A stretch of DNA of 64,000 nucleotides from Beijerinckiaceae bacterium (GCA_947452455.1 CANGBX010000010.1:1-64000), one strand, 5' to 3'. Shown: positions 34,532 to 45,422, counted from the first letter of the stretch. Numbers and translations are program-made. The notes: generated by a model not told the origin, from the letters alone.

Positions 34532-36612
34532 GCAACCTCTCTCTCCATTTCACGCCGCTTCTGCCTGCGTGGCTGCTGATCAGCTTTGCGATTGTGGCAC
34601 TTGTTGCTGTGGCGCTGGGTGCATTCGCGCGTCGTCGTGGCACGTGGATGCGCGCTTTGGGTCTCGCCCTCATTCTCGTTGCGCTGGGTGATCCCTCGCT
34701 GGTGCGCGAAGATCGTGATCCGCTGAAAGATGTTGTGCCGGTGATTCTGGATCGTTCGGCGAGCCAGTCGATTGATGTGCGCAAAGCGCAGACGGATAAA
34801 GCGCGCGCTGGTATTGAGGCAGCGCTCAATGGTCTTGGCACGATTGAAGCGCGCCTTGTTGATGGCGGTGGCGCTGATTCCGGTAATGATGGTACGCGGC
34901 TCTTTGCCTCGCTGAATGCCGCACTGGCCGATGTGCCGCCCGAGCGCGTGGGTGGGGCCATTCTTGTTACCGATGGCGTTGTGCATGACATCCCCTCGCA
35001 TGCGGCAGCACTTGGCTTCACGGGCCCTCTGCATGTATTTGTGACGGGGCGTGAAGGCGAGCGTGATCGGCGGATCGAATTGGTAGAAGCGCCACGCTTT
35101 GGTCTCGTCGGCAAAGATTTGAGTGTGGGCCTGCGCGTGCAGGAGACAGGCGGCACGCAAGAGCCCGTTGCTGTGCGCATCCGCCGCGATGGTGTGGATG
35201 TCGCCACGGCACGCCTGCGCCCCGGTCTTTTGGTGCGCGTGCCCGTGCTGATCGAGCATGGCGGGCCCAATGTGCTCGAATTTGAAGTGGCAGCGGCGCC
35301 CGATGAGCTGACGCTTCTCAACAACAAAGCCGTGCTGACGGTTGAGGGCGTGCGCGACAAGCTGAAAGTTTTGCTGGTCTCGGGTGAGCCGCATGCGGGC
35401 GAGCGCACCTGGCGCAATCTGTTGAAGTCGGATGCCAATGTCGACCTCGTGCATTTCACCATTCTGCGTCCGCCGGAAAAGCAGGATGGCACGCCGATTT
35501 CGGAATTGTCGCTGATCGCCTTCCCGACAAGTGATTTGTTTGGTCGTCGCATCAAGGATTTCGATCTGATCATCTTTGATCGCTATTCGAGCCAGACAGT
35601 TCTGCCTGCGGTCTATTTCGAAAACATCGTGCGCTATGTGCGCGAGGGCGGCGCTTTGCTGATGGCAGTCGGGCCTGATTTTTCAGGGCCCGAAGGCCTG
35701 TATTATTCGCCCTTGGGCAAAATCTCGCCTGCGCGGCCTTTGTCGATTTTGGAAAAGCCCTTCCGCGCGCAAGTCTCGGATGAGGGGCGCAAACATCCGG
35801 TTACGCGCGGCCTGCCCGGTGCCGATCAATCGCCCCCGCTTTGGAGCGAATGGTATCGGCAAGTGGGTGCGGAGCGTCTGCGCGGCTCTGCTGTGATGAG
35901 TGGCGCGGATAACCAGCCTCTGTTGCTGCTCTCGCGTGAAGGCAAGGGCCGCGTGGGTCTCATGCTGTCAGATCAGATCTGGTTGTGGGCGCGTGGCTAT
36001 CAGGGCGGCGGGCCGCATCTCGATCTGATGCGGCGCATGGCGCATTGGCTGATGAAAGAGCCGGAGCTCGAAGAAGAAGCTTTGCGTGCGACGGCGCGCG
36101 GCCGCGAGATCACGATCGAGCGGCAATCTTTGACGGGCGATACGCCACTTGTTGTGCTCACGGGCCCAGCGGGCGCGTCCCGCCAAGTGCAATTGCAGGC
36201 CGCTGAAGCGGGTCTGTCACGTGCAACAGTTGCGGTTGAAGATTTTGGCCTCTACCGCGCGAGTGAAGGCGATCTCTCGGCACTGGTGAATGTCGGTCCG
36301 GAAAATCCGCGCGAGTTTCAAGATGTCGTCTCCACCATGGAGAAATTGCGCGCTTTGGCCGAGTCCACAGGCGGCACTGTGCGGCGTATTTCTTCGGGCA
36401 AGGGCGATGAGATTGATCTGCCGCGTCTCGTTTCCATGCGCGAGGCGAATGTCTATGGCGGATCGGATTACGTCGGCTTGCGCCGGACCAATGCCAGTGT
36501 CGTCACCGGCATAGGTGTCGCGCCATTGGCTCTCGGCTTTTTCGGACTTGTGCTTTTGCTGGGCAGTGTGATTGCCGGATGGCTGGCCGAAGGGCGCAGG
36601 CGCCGCGCTTAA
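34528..36612 (+). CDS. Large membrane protein of the MoxR operon, VWA- and glutaminase-like
   Basis: 694 residues from TTG at 34528, which overlaps the previous stop as TTGA and has GGAGAGG upstream. Two membrane helices lie near the N-terminus (10-30, 38-56) and one at the C-terminus (about 665-690). Between them are a VWA-like segment (VILDRSASQS), Ig-like regions and a class-I glutamine-amidotransferase-like fold near residues 285-405 (VREGGALLMAVG). The active-site Cys is not apparent, so it is probably non-catalytic. The gene completes the operon; its stop overlaps that of the GNAT gene on the other strand. Confidence 0.8.
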   Translation: MSNLSLHFTPLLPAWLLISFAIVALVAVALGAFARRRGTWMRALGLALILVALGDPSLVREDRDPLKDVVPVILDRSASQSIDVRKAQTDKARAGIEAALNGLGTIEARLVDGGGADSGNDGTRLFASLNAALADVPPERVGGAILVTDGVVHDIPSHAAALGFTGPLHVFVTGREGERDRRIELVEAPRFGLVGKDLSVGLRVQETGGTQEPVAVRIRRDGVDVATARLRPGLLVRVPVLIEHGGPNVLEFEVAAAPDELTLLNNKAVLTVEGVRDKLKVLLVSGEPHAGERTWRNLLKSDANVDLVHFTILRPPEKQDGTPISELSLIAFPTSDLFGRRIKDFDLIIFDRYSSQTVLPAVYFENIVRYVREGGALLMAVGPDFSGPEGLYYSPLGKISPARPLSILEKPFRAQVSDEGRKHPVTRGLPGADQSPPLWSEWYRQVGAERLRGSAVMSGADNQPLLLLSREGKGRVGLMLSDQIWLWARGYQGGGPHLDLMRRMAHWLMKEPELEEEALRATARGREITIERQSLTGDTPLVVLTGPAGASRQVQLQAAEAGLSRATVAVEDFGLYRASEGDLSALVNVGPENPREFQDVVSTMEKLRALAESTGGTVRRISSGKGDEIDLPRLVSMREANVYGGSDYVGLRRTNASVVTGIGVAPLALGFFGLVLLLGSVIAGWLAEGRRRRA

Positions 36613-37109
36613 GCTGCGCGCGTCACCGCACCTTGCACGCCTTCAAAAGCGCCGTCTTGCAATTCGCAAATCAGCAAACGCGCCGGATCAACCGGACCGG
36701 GCAGGGTCAAGCGACCCATCATCACGCGCTTGAAACCCACGCGCTTGTAATAGGGCTCATCGCCCACCAGCAGAACGAGTTTGTGGCCTTGCGCACGCGC
36801 CGCATCGAGCGAGGCTTGCAAGAGACGCTCGCCAATGCCGCGCGAGCGGAAGGCTGGCTCAACGGTAAGCGGCCCAAGCAGAAGTGCCGGTGCACCACCC
36901 GCGCGGATCGGCGTCATGATGTTCGAGCCAACGAGAAACGTGCCGACGCGCGCCACAAATGAACAGGCAGTGAGCGGCGCCATGCCTTCGCGCAGCCGAT
37001 AGGCCGTGCGGGTAAAACGGCCGGGGCCAAAGGCGCGCTCATCGAGTTTTTCGATTTGCGGCAGATCGGCTGGCGTGAGCGGGGCGACGTCGAGCGTGAG
37101 TGCAGTCAT
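36609..37109 (-). CDS. GNAT family N-acetyltransferase (YhbS-like)
   Basis: 166 residues from MTALTLDVAPL with an AAAGGG site; the frame is open 15 codons further up. The acetyl-CoA loop is RSRGIGERLL, preceded by LLLGPLTVEPAF. The VGDEPYYKRVGFKR segment is typical of YhbS-type enzymes. Substrate unknown. It follows the NUDIX gene by 38 bases on the same strand and meets the MoxR operon end-to-end with overlapping stop codons (CTTAAG). Confidence 0.86.
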   Translation of the reverse strand: MTALTLDVAPLTPADLPQIEKLDERAFGPGRFTRTAYRLREGMAPLTACSFVARVGTFLVGSNIMTPIRAGGAPALLLGPLTVEPAFRSRGIGERLLQASLDAARAQGHKLVLLVGDEPYYKRVGFKRVMMGRLTLPGPVDPARLLICELQDGAFEGVQGAVTRAA

Positions 37110-37147
37110 AAAACGCCCTTTAACATGCCGGACCGCCCGCGCAAATC

Positions 37148-37627
37148 TCACCAATAGGGGTCGGGCTGGGTCGCTTGCAGCACTTCCGCAATCCGGCGCC
37201 GCGTCGGCCCTGTCGTGCCTTCGGGCAAAGCATCGAGCGGGAAAAAGCCATGCTCCAGAATTTCACGGGGGTCGGGGCGGTGGTCCGTCGCCTCGAAACT
37301 GCGGATGAGATAGAGCGCCACATGGTCGCGGGCCGACCAGCGGCGGTTGAGATAAAGCGCGAAAAGCTCGGGCTTCCCTTGCAGGGCAAGGCCGGTCTCC
37401 TCCCAAAGCTCGCGGGCCAGCGCCTCGCCGGCCGTCTCGCCCGGCTCAATGGCCCCGCCCGGCATGTGCCAGCCCGCCACATAAGAGTGACGGATCAGGC
37501 AGATGCGGCCTTCGCCATCCAGCACCATAGCCCGCACCCCCATGGTGAGCGGGCGGGTCAGGCGGGCCACATAGGGCATGGCCAGACTGACCGAGCGGCG
37601 CAAGGTTGCCAAAAAAATCCGCTTCAT
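37148..37627 (-). CDS. NUDIX hydrolase
   Basis: 159 residues from MKRIFLATLRRS; start choice rests on a GGA nine bases upstream, and an ATG three codons earlier is possible. The Nudix box begins GGAIEPGETAGEALARE and ends LWEETGL, with all metal-binding glutamates. An N-terminal basic segment precedes the domain. The substrate is a nucleoside diphosphate derivative, not identified. It is divergent from mbfA, and the iron box lies 49 bases upstream of this start, so it may share that control. Confidence 0.85.
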   Translation of the reverse strand: MKRIFLATLRRSVSLAMPYVARLTRPLTMGVRAMVLDGEGRICLIRHSYVAGWHMPGGAIEPGETAGEALARELWEETGLALQGKPELFALYLNRRWSARDHVALYLIRSFEATDHRPDPREILEHGFFPLDALPEGTTGPTRRRIAEVLQATQPDPYW

Positions 37628-37675
37628 CCCGATCATTCCATCTGGGGGCTGAGCCAAAAAGCCCTTCCGCTCGTA

Positions 37676-37690
37676 TTAGAAGGATTCTAA
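37676..37690. promoter_or_regulatory. Iron control element (Irr-type ICE box) upstream of mbfA
   Basis: Perfect inverted repeat TTAGAA-GGA-TTCTAA, 31 bases before the mbfA start. In Rhizobiales, Irr binds boxes of this form and represses mbfA when iron is scarce. Confidence 0.8.
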
Positions 37691-37721
37691 ACAACTGGCG
37701 ACCATCCGGAGATGTCATCCT

Positions 37722-38693
37722 GTGAAAAGCTTCGCCGACCTCACTGCCCGCGAAATCCTCGCCGTGGCTATATCCTCGGAGGAAGAGGATAGCCGCATTT
37801 ATGCGTCCTTCGCGGAAGATCTGGCCGAGCGCTATCCGGCGTCTTCGAAAGTGTTCGAAGAAATGGCGGAAGAAGAGCGCGAGCACCGCCACGCTTTGCT
37901 CACCATGTATGAGCAGCGCTTCGGCAAAAACTTGCCCCCCATCCGCCGCGAAGACGTGAAGGGCTTTTTGAAGCGCCGCCCGATCTGGCTCACAAAAAAT
38001 CTGTCATTGGAGACGATCCGCAAAGAAGCGGAGAATATGGAATTTCAGGCCGCGCGTTTTTATGAGCGTGCTGCTGCGCAGACGACCGATGTCGGCATTC
38101 GCAAATTGCTGGGCGATCTTGCCGAAGTGGAGAAAAGCCACGGCCGCCACGCGGGCGAGCTTGAAAGGCATCTTCTGACCGAAGAGGCCAAGCAAGAGGA
38201 AGCCTCGACCTCGCACCGCATGTTCGTGTTGCAATATGTGCAGCCGGGTCTGGCCGGCTTGATGGATGGTTCGGTCTCGACGCTGGCGCCTTTGTTTGCC
38301 GCCGCTTTCGCCACACATTCCAACTGGGAAACATTTCTCGTTGGCATGGCAGCCTCGATTGGCGCTGGCATTTCCATGGGCTTTGCCGAAGCTTTGTCTG
38401 ATGACGGCGCTTTGACGGGACGCGGTACGCCCTGGCTGCGTGGTACGATTTGCGGCTTGATGACGACGCTCGGCGGCATCGGCCACACATTGCCCTATCT
38501 CGTGCCCGACACATGGGACAATGCCTTCTGGATTGCGACAGGCCTTGCCGGCATTGTCGTGTTCATCGAACTTTGGATCATCGCCTGGGTGCGTGCGAAA
38601 TATATGGATACGCCTTTCTTGCAGGCAGTTTTCCAGATTGTGCTTGGCGGTGTGATCGTTCTGATGGCTGGCATTTTGATCGGCGGCGCGTGA
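37722..38693 (+). CDS. mbfA: Membrane-bound ferritin A (MbfA), rubrerythrin-VIT1 fusion
   Basis: 323 residues from GTG with CCGGAG upstream. The N-terminal 150 residues form a ferritin-like four-helix di-iron domain (EMAEEEREHRH and EVEKSHGRHAGE). The C-terminal part is a VIT1/CCC1-like domain with about five membrane helices. MbfA exports iron and protects against iron and peroxide stress in Bradyrhizobium and Agrobacterium. The iron box just upstream supports this. The next gene overlaps it by GTGA. Confidence 0.95.
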   Translation: MKSFADLTAREILAVAISSEEEDSRIYASFAEDLAERYPASSKVFEEMAEEEREHRHALLTMYEQRFGKNLPPIRREDVKGFLKRRPIWLTKNLSLETIRKEAENMEFQAARFYERAAAQTTDVGIRKLLGDLAEVEKSHGRHAGELERHLLTEEAKQEEASTSHRMFVLQYVQPGLAGLMDGSVSTLAPLFAAAFATHSNWETFLVGMAASIGAGISMGFAEALSDDGALTGRGTPWLRGTICGLMTTLGGIGHTLPYLVPDTWDNAFWIATGLAGIVVFIELWIIAWVRAKYMDTPFLQAVFQIVLGGVIVLMAGILIGGA

Positions 38694-39568
38694 CCTTCCG
38701 CCTCGCCCATCTTTCCGACTCGCATATCGGCCCGCTGCCAAAACCCCATTGGCACGAGCTGATGAGCAAGCGCCTCACAGGTTATGTGAACTGGCAGCGC
38801 CGTGGGCGCATTCACAATATGGATGTGCTCAAAGCCATTGTTGATGATCTGCGCGCGCAATCACCCGACCATATCGCCATGACGGGCGATATTCTCAACA
38901 TCGGCCTGCCGGCTGAATTTGCCATGGCTGCTGATTGGCTGACTACATTGGGCGAAGCGCAGCATGTGAGCTTTGTGCCGGGCAATCATGATGCCTATGT
39001 GCCCTCTGCCATGCCTTTCATCGCGAAAACTTTCGCGCCCTGGATGGCGGGTGATGAGACGCGTGCAGACGCTTTCCCCTATCTGCGTCGACGCGCTGAT
39101 GTGGCGATCATCGGTCTGACATCGGGCGTGCCCACCGCACCTTTGCTTGCCAATGGTCGCATGGGCGGGGCGCAGCGCGCGCGCTTTGCGCAAATGCTGA
39201 GCGAGACGCGCGGGCTGATGCGTGTCGTGATGATCCATCATCCGCCGCACAATACGGGTGCGACACCGGGTCGTGGCCTCACCGACTCGCGCCGCTTTGA
39301 AAAGATCATCCGTGAAGAGGGCGCCGAACTTATTCTGCATGGTCACAACCACCGCCATTCGATTGCCTATCTCGATGGGCCGCAGGGCCGCGTGCCGGTG
39401 GTGGGTGTGGCCTCTGCCTCGGCCGTGCCCGGCACAGAGCGGCACCGTGCGGCCTGGCACCTGTACGAGATCACGCGCGAGGATGCGCGCTGGCGCATCG
39501 AAGGTGTGATCCGCGGCATGAAGCTTGACGGCAACGGCGTGATTGAGGTCGGTCGCTTCTCGCTCTAG
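38690..39568 (+). CDS. Calcineurin-like metallophosphoesterase
   Basis: 292 residues from GTG at 38690, overlapping the mbfA stop as GTGA. The metal motifs are in order: LSDSHIG, TGDILN, GNHD, IHHPPH and HGHNHRH. It would hydrolyse a phosphomonoester or diester with a two-metal site. There is no signal peptide, so it is cytoplasmic. Coupling to mbfA suggests a role in metal or stress physiology, but this could just be operon packing. Substrate unknown. Confidence 0.9.
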   Translation: MTFRLAHLSDSHIGPLPKPHWHELMSKRLTGYVNWQRRGRIHNMDVLKAIVDDLRAQSPDHIAMTGDILNIGLPAEFAMAADWLTTLGEAQHVSFVPGNHDAYVPSAMPFIAKTFAPWMAGDETRADAFPYLRRRADVAIIGLTSGVPTAPLLANGRMGGAQRARFAQMLSETRGLMRVVMIHHPPHNTGATPGRGLTDSRRFEKIIREEGAELILHGHNHRHSIAYLDGPQGRVPVVGVASASAVPGTERHRAAWHLYEITREDARWRIEGVIRGMKLDGNGVIEVGRFSL

Positions 39569-39577
39569 GCTCACGCC

Positions 39578-42500
39578 ATGACTGGACAATGGCAATTCTG
39601 GATCGACCGCGGCGGCACTTTCACCGATGTGATTGGCCGCGATCCGTCCGGCCATCTGCATGTGCATAAATTGCTGTCGGAAAATCCGGAAGCCTATGAG
39701 GATGCCGCGATTGCCGGCATTCGTCGTTGTCTGGATCTGTCCATTCTCGCGCGTATTCCCGATGGGCTGATCGAGTCTGTCAAAATGGGTACGACAGTTG
39801 CCACCAATGCTTTGCTCGAGCGCAAGGGCGAGCGCGTGCTGCTTGTGACAACGCGCGGCTTCCGCGATGCGCTGGAAATCGGCAATCAGGCGCGGCGCGA
39901 TATTTTTGCGCTGAAAATCGAAAAGCCCGAACAGCTTTATGCCGGTGTGCTGGAAGTCGACGAGCGCGTGTTAGCCGATGGCACGCGCGAGCGTCAGCTC
40001 AATGCCAAAGCTTTGCGGCATGATCTCGAAGCCGCTTTTGCGCAAGGCTATCGCGCGGCCACCATTGTCTTCATGCACGGCTGGCAATTTGTGGAGCATG
40101 AAAAAGAAGCGGCGCGCATAGCGCGCGCCATTGGCTTTACGCAAATCTCCGTCAGTCACGAGATCTCGCCTTTGGTGAAATTCATCGGACGTGGCGACAC
40201 ATCTGTGGCGGATGCTTATCTCACGCCTATTCTCGCGCGTTATGTCGAGAAAGTGGCGCGTGAATTGGGGACGTCCACGCGGCTGTATTTCATGACCTCT
40301 GCAGGCGGGCTTGTCTCGGCTGATCGCTTCACGGGCAAGGATGCGATTTTGTCGGGGCCAGCGGGCGGGGTTGTCGCCATGGCAGAGACAGCGCGCGCGG
40401 CAGGTTTCAAACGCGTCATCGGTTTTGACATGGGCGGCACGTCTACGGATGTCGCGCATTTTGCCGGAGACTTCGAACGCTCCTTTGAAACGGAAGTCGC
40501 AGGCGTGCGTTTGCGTGCGCCGATGATGCAGATACATACAGTCGCAGCTGGTGGCGGCTCGGTGCTCGCCTGCGAGAGTGGGCGTTTTCGTGTCGGGCCG
40601 GATTCGGCGGGCGCCAATCCGGGGCCTGCTTGCTATCGGCGCGGCGGGCCGCTGGCTGTGACCGACGCCAATGTGATGGTCGGTAAGCTTCTGCCGGATT
40701 TTTTCCCCGCGATTTTTGGTCCCGCACAAAATGAAAAGCTGGATGCGGAGATTGTGCGCGAAGGTTTCTCGCAGCTGGCGGTCGCCAATGCGCTCAAGCG
40801 CGCACCCGAAGATATTGCTGACGGTTTTATCGCCATTGCAGTGGCTCATATGGCGGAGGCCATCAAGAATATTTCGGTCGCGCGCGGTCATGATGTGACG
40901 ACCTATGCGCTCAATTGTTTTGGGGGCGCGGGTGGTCAGCACGCCTGTCTTGTTGCCGATGCGCTTGGTATGCGCCGTGTGCTCATTCATCCCTTATCGT
41001 CTGTGCTCTCCGCCTATGGCATGGGGCTCGCAGAGCAGCGCGTCTTTGTGCAGGAAAGTCTGGAGCGCCGGCTCGATCAGACAGGCTTGAAACTTTTGCG
41101 GACCCGCGCGCGGAGGCTTGAAGCGCGCGCGAGAGCCGAATTAAGCGCGCAGGGCGTTGCGAAAAAGCAGATCATGACGCGTCTGGTGGTGCGCCTCAAA
41201 GTGGCGGGAACGGATATGGCGCTCGAATTGTCTGAAAAAATATCCGGCGCTGAGGCCGTGGTGTGCGCGCGTCTGTCGCGCGCTTTCACAAAATTGCATG
41301 CAGCGCGTTTCGGATTTGCCGATGCCAAAGCCTCATTGGTGATTGATGCTCTTTCAGTCGAGGCTTTTGCCAAAAGCAAGAGGCCGCAAGAGCGCCGATA
41401 TCCTCTGCGCAAAGGGCAGAAGCCAAAACCCGCGGCCAAGACGCGCTTCTTCTCGCAAGGCCAATGGCACAAGGCGTCCGTGCTGCTGCGCGAGGCTTTG
41501 CGTCCCGGCGCGCAAGTGAAGGGTCCGGCACTCATCATCGAGGCGCATCAGACCATTGTCATCGAGAAAGATTGGCGCGCTGCCATCAGTGCTCTGGATC
41601 ATGTCATTCTGACGCGCGCCAAAGCGCAGAAGAAAAAAACAGCAAACGCTCGTCACGCTGATCCGGTGCTGCTTGAAATTTTCAACAAGCGTTTCATGTC
41701 CATCGCCGAGCAGATGGGTCTTGTGCTGCAAAACACCGCCTCTTCGGTGAATATCAAAGAGCGGCTTGATTTTTCCTGCGCCATTTTTGATGCGCGCGGG
41801 CATCTGGTCGCCAATGCGCCGCATATGCCGGTGCATCTGGGTTCGATGGATCGCTCGGTCGAGACGATCATCCGCGCCAACAAAGGCAAGATTCGTCCCG
41901 GCGATGTGTTTGCGCTGAACGCGCCTTATAATGGCGGCACGCATTTGCCCGATATCACGGTTTGCACGCCGGTCTTTGATAGCTCGCGCAAAAAGATTTT
42001 GTTCTGGGTGGCCTCACGCGGTCATCATGCGGATGTTGGCGGCATTGCGCCGGGCTCCATGTCACCTCTTGCCACACATATTGAAGAAGAGGGCGTCTAT
42101 CTCGACAATCTGAAGATCGTCGAGGGTGGGGCATTTCGCGAGCGCGCTATTCTCGAAGCGCTTCTGATGGCGCGCTATCCGGCCCGCAATCCGGCACAGA
42201 ATCTCGCGGATCTCAAAGCGCAAATCGCCGCCAATGCCAAAGGCCTTGGTGAATTGCATGCGCTGATTGCCGATTATTCTTGGGATGTTGTGCGCGCCTA
42301 TATGGGCCATGTGCAAGACCATGCCGAGGCGCGTGTGCGTGATCTCATCGGCACATTGCGCGATGCGCAGGCCGAGATCGAGACAGATGATGGCGCGAAA
42401 ATTCATGTGCGCATCACGGTTGATCCCAAAACGCGCCGCGCCAAAGTGGATTTTTCCGGCACATCTGCGCAGCGCGCCAATAATTTCAATGCGCCCGAGC

Positions 42501-43186
42501 CGGTGACGCGCGCGGCTGTGCTTTATGTCTTCCGTGTGCTGGCGGGTGGCGACATGCCGATGAATGCCGGATGTTTGCGCCCGCTCCAAATTATCATTCC
42601 GCAAGCCTCCATGTTGTCGCCGCAATATCCGGCGGCGGTGGTGGCGGGCAATGTGGAAACCAGTCAGGCGGTAACAGATGTGCTCTTTGCAGCGCTGGGC
42701 CGCTTGGGTTCAGCGCAAGGCACGATGAACAATCTCACTTTCGGCAATCGCGATTATCAATATTACGAAACACTTTGCTCGGGCGCGCCCGCGGGTGATG
42801 GCTTTGATGGTGCGGCCGGCGTTCACACGCATATGACCAATTCGCGCCTCACCGACCCCGAAATTCTTGAAATGCGTTTTCCGGTCGTGCTGGAAGATTT
42901 CCATATCCGGCGCGGCTCTGGTGGCAAGGGCCAATGGAATGCGGGTGATGGCACAAGCCGCACCATTCGCTTCCGCGAAAACATGCAGCTTTCTATTTTG
43001 TCAGATCATCGTCGCATCGCGCCCAAGGGCACATTGGGCGGCGAAGATGGACAATTGGGACGCAATCTTTTGCGTCATGCGGATGGCCAAGTGGAAGAGT
43101 TGAAAGCTTGCGACACGCGCGCCGTGCAGGCGGGTGATGCGGTGATCATCGAGACGCCGACGGGTGGCGGCTATGGCCGCGCCTAG
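39578..43186 (+). CDS. Hydantoinase/5-oxoprolinase, HyuA-HyuB fusion
   Basis: 1202 residues. Residues 1-690 are the HyuA half with the ATP-site segments [13 protein letters not shown] and [14 protein letters not shown]. Residues about 690-1202 are the HyuB half ([49 protein letters not shown]). Fused enzymes of this length are ATP-dependent 5-oxoprolinases that open 5-oxoproline to glutamate, but substrate cannot be told from related hydantoinases. The start lies nine bases after the phosphoesterase stop. Confidence 0.9.
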   Translation: MTGQWQFWIDRGGTFTDVIGRDPSGHLHVHKLLSENPEAYEDAAIAGIRRCLDLSILARIPDGLIESVKMGTTVATNALLERKGERVLLVTTRGFRDALEIGNQARRDIFALKIEKPEQLYAGVLEVDERVLADGTRERQLNAKALRHDLEAAFAQGYRAATIVFMHGWQFVEHEKEAARIARAIGFTQISVSHEISPLVKFIGRGDTSVADAYLTPILARYVEKVARELGTSTRLYFMTSAGGLVSADRFTGKDAILSGPAGGVVAMAETARAAGFKRVIGFDMGGTSTDVAHFAGDFERSFETEVAGVRLRAPMMQIHTVAAGGGSVLACESGRFRVGPDSAGANPGPACYRRGGPLAVTDANVMVGKLLPDFFPAIFGPAQNEKLDAEIVREGFSQLAVANALKRAPEDIADGFIAIAVAHMAEAIKNISVARGHDVTTYALNCFGGAGGQHACLVADALGMRRVLIHPLSSVLSAYGMGLAEQRVFVQESLERRLDQTGLKLLRTRARRLEARARAELSAQGVAKKQIMTRLVVRLKVAGTDMALELSEKISGAEAVVCARLSRAFTKLHAARFGFADAKASLVIDALSVEAFAKSKRPQERRYPLRKGQKPKPAAKTRFFSQGQWHKASVLLREALRPGAQVKGPALIIEAHQTIVIEKDWRAAISALDHVILTRAKAQKKKTANARHADPVLLEIFNKRFMSIAEQMGLVLQNTASSVNIKERLDFSCAIFDARGHLVANAPHMPVHLGSMDRSVETIIRANKGKIRPGDVFALNAPYNGGTHLPDITVCTPVFDSSRKKILFWVASRGHHADVGGIAPGSMSPLATHIEEEGVYLDNLKIVEGGAFRERAILEALLMARYPARNPAQNLADLKAQIAANAKGLGELHALIADYSWDVVRAYMGHVQDHAEARVRDLIGTLRDAQAEIETDDGAKIHVRITVDPKTRRAKVDFSGTSAQRANNFNAPEPVTRAAVLYVFRVLAGGDMPMNAGCLRPLQIIIPQASMLSPQYPAAVVAGNVETSQAVTDVLFAALGRLGSAQGTMNNLTFGNRDYQYYETLCSGAPAGDGFDGAAGVHTHMTNSRLTDPEILEMRFPVVLEDFHIRRGSGGKGQWNAGDGTSRTIRFRENMQLSILSDHRRIAPKGTLGGEDGQLGRNLLRHADGQVEELKACDTRAVQAGDAVIIETPTGGGYGRA

Positions 43187-44202
43187 CGGCGTTTGGGCAC
43201 GAATTCGCCGTTGAGCAGCAAGCGATCGAGTGGCGAGAGTGGCGCCATTTTGGCGGGCGGATCAATCACGGGCTTGGGCGACAATGGCGCGCTTTCGACA
43301 GGCACCATATTCTGCGCCACGCGCACGCGCGGCGCTTGTGTGGGTGCGGGCGGCGGTAAGCCCAATGAAATCTTCGAGCCATTGGACAGGCTCGAAGACG
43401 TGTTGGCGGCCACAGCCGTGCGCGGCACGGTCTTTTCAATCAAGCCTGCAATGTCGAGATCTTCATCCAGCTCCGGCGGATCGGGCAGATCATCATGCTT
43501 GAAGGGTTTGGGCATAAGGCCGGGTGCGGGGATCGGCTTGCAATAGCGGCGTGGGCCTTCTGACGTATTGCCGTGCATGGCCAGATCAACATGCATGTGA
43601 TTGTAGTGGAACACGTCAGAACCCGGCGCGAGCACGGTGGTAAAAATCTGGCAGGCGCCTGCCTGAATTTCGCGCAAGAAGGCTTTGTCGTTTTCTTTGC
43701 CGCGCGTCCAATCGCGCACAAAGGTGATCTCGCGACCATCCATCAGCACAAAGCCGGCAATGTCGATTGCATTGCCGAAGCCATGCTCTGACAAGCGCAC
43801 GCCTTGATTGTTCATCGAGCGGCAAGCGTAAGAGCCCATGCTTTTTACTTCGGTAATCGGCTGGCCGAAGCGCTGCAAAGCGATGGGCTGCACGAATTCG
43901 CTCACCCATTGATCCAGCGCCGCTGTCATCGGGCAGCCGATGGTCTGTGTCGAGGTGAGGGCGACTGTGCCACCTGCGAGGGCCGTGACTTTCAGCGGCA
44001 TGGTCAGGCCGCAAATGCCGGGCCCGTCGATTTCCTTCGCCAGTTCGACGAAGGAGGACATCTGGATTTTCTTTTCGGCAAAGCAGGCTTTTTCCGCTTG
44101 GGTACGCCAAGCCGGCCTCTGCGGGCGCTGGAACAGCGAACAACCGGACAGAGCAAGAGCGGCAACCGACAAGGCTGCTATAGGCCATACGCAACGCGCC
44201 AT
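43183..44202 (-). CDS. Extensin-family lipoprotein, LAS-type peptidase fold
   Basis: 339 residues. A lipobox (LSGC, C21) marks it as an envelope lipoprotein. Residues about 35-235 match the extensin-like C-terminal domain, whose [14 protein letters not shown] and [13 protein letters not shown] segments resemble the zinc site of DD-carboxypeptidases of the LAS family. The last 100 residues are Pro-rich and likely disordered. It may act on peptidoglycan. Its stop overlaps that of the oxoprolinase gene on the other strand (CTAG). Confidence 0.87.
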   Translation of the reverse strand: MARCVWPIAALSVAALALSGCSLFQRPQRPAWRTQAEKACFAEKKIQMSSFVELAKEIDGPGICGLTMPLKVTALAGGTVALTSTQTIGCPMTAALDQWVSEFVQPIALQRFGQPITEVKSMGSYACRSMNNQGVRLSEHGFGNAIDIAGFVLMDGREITFVRDWTRGKENDKAFLREIQAGACQIFTTVLAPGSDVFHYNHMHVDLAMHGNTSEGPRRYCKPIPAPGLMPKPFKHDDLPDPPELDEDLDIAGLIEKTVPRTAVAANTSSSLSNGSKISLGLPPPAPTQAPRVRVAQNMVPVESAPLSPKPVIDPPAKMAPLSPLDRLLLNGEFVPKRR

Positions 44203-44400
44203 TCTTCCTTGTCGCCCGGGAAGGGTTAAAGGCGGCTAAACCAAATGTGGCAAAGTGTTGAAAAAGACGGGGTGCGGCATTGCTGCATCGCGGCGAGGAT
44301 CACGTAAATTTTGACGCTGGGTCGGCTTATAAAGCTTGTGATGACCTCCTATATTGTTGGGGCGGGCGTCTTGCCCGCTTTACCCCGTGAGGTAATGCCC

Positions 44401-45414
44401 ATGTCCATCCGTCGCTCGACCAGCAAAATGGCTGCGATGGCGGTAGCCGTCACTTTGGCGCTCGCGCCTGCTCTTGCCATGGCCAAGCCTGGCTCTGGCA
44501 GCAGCTCTGGCAGCCGCGGCTCCAAGACCAATTCCGCACCGCCTGCGACCCAGACGGCGCCCGGTGCTGCACAGCCCATGCAGCGCACCATGACCCCCAA
44601 TGCCCCAAGTGCGGCTCAGCCCGGCGCGGCGCAGGCTGCCCGTCCCGCAGCGCCCGCTCCCCAGCAGGGCGGTTTCTTCGGCTCCATGCTCGGCAAGGGC
44701 CTGATGGCCGGCCTTCTCGGCGCTGGCCTGTTCGGCCTGCTTTCGGGCTCGGGTCTCTTCAGCGGCCTCGGCTCGCTGACGAGTTTCTTGGGTCTCATCT
44801 TGCAGATCGGCCTGATCTTCTTGGTCGTGCGCTTTGCGATCAGCTATTTCGCGCGCAAGCGCGAAGGACAGCTGGCTGCCGCGACCCCGCATGGTCAGGC
44901 GCCGGAACAGCCGATGCAGCGTGAAGCTTTTGGCGGCATGTTCGGTGGCGGTGCAGCTGCTGCAGCTGCTGCAGCAGCACCTGCTGCGCAATTGGCTGAA
45001 CTGCAGATTTCGCCGGAAGATTTCAACGCTTTCGAACGCAAGCTGGCGGAAATCCAGAGCGCTTATGGCGAAGAAAATATGGACCATCTGCGCCGTCACG
45101 TGACGCCGGAAATGGCGTCCTATTTCGCCGAAGACCTCGCTGACAATGCCCGCAAGGGTGTGCTCAACAAAGTCTCGGGCGCGAAGCTTCTGCAGGGTGA
45201 TCTGTCGGAAGCCTGGCGTGAAACGGATGCGGATTATGCGACTGTCGCCATGCGCTTCTCGGTCATGGACACGATGGTGGATCGCACCACCGGCGCGTAC
45301 ATTTCCGGTGATCGCACAGAGCCGTCGGAGACGACAGAAATCTGGACCTTCACCCGCCGCGCAGGTGGCGGGACGGAAGAGTGGAAACTCTCCGCAATCC
45401 AGCAAGTCGCTTAA
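44401..45414 (+). CDS. Tim44 domain protein, membrane-anchored
   Basis: 337 residues from MSIRRSTSKMAAM; a GAGG lies eight bases upstream, and another ATG is two codons earlier. A signal-like N-terminus is followed by a Pro/Ala-rich linker, two or three hydrophobic segments (about 100-150) rich in Gly, and a poly-Ala run near 190. The C-terminal 140 residues (ISPEDFNAFERKLAEIQ to the end) are the Tim44-like fold seen in mitochondrial import and in bacterial envelope proteins. Function in bacteria is not established. Confidence 0.88.
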   Translation: MSIRRSTSKMAAMAVAVTLALAPALAMAKPGSGSSSGSRGSKTNSAPPATQTAPGAAQPMQRTMTPNAPSAAQPGAAQAARPAAPAPQQGGFFGSMLGKGLMAGLLGAGLFGLLSGSGLFSGLGSLTSFLGLILQIGLIFLVVRFAISYFARKREGQLAAATPHGQAPEQPMQREAFGGMFGGGAAAAAAAAAPAAQLAELQISPEDFNAFERKLAEIQSAYGEENMDHLRRHVTPEMASYFAEDLADNARKGVLNKVSGAKLLQGDLSEAWRETDADYATVAMRFSVMDTMVDRTTGAYISGDRTEPSETTEIWTFTRRAGGGTEEWKLSAIQQVA

Positions 45415-45422
45415 GAAAAAAG

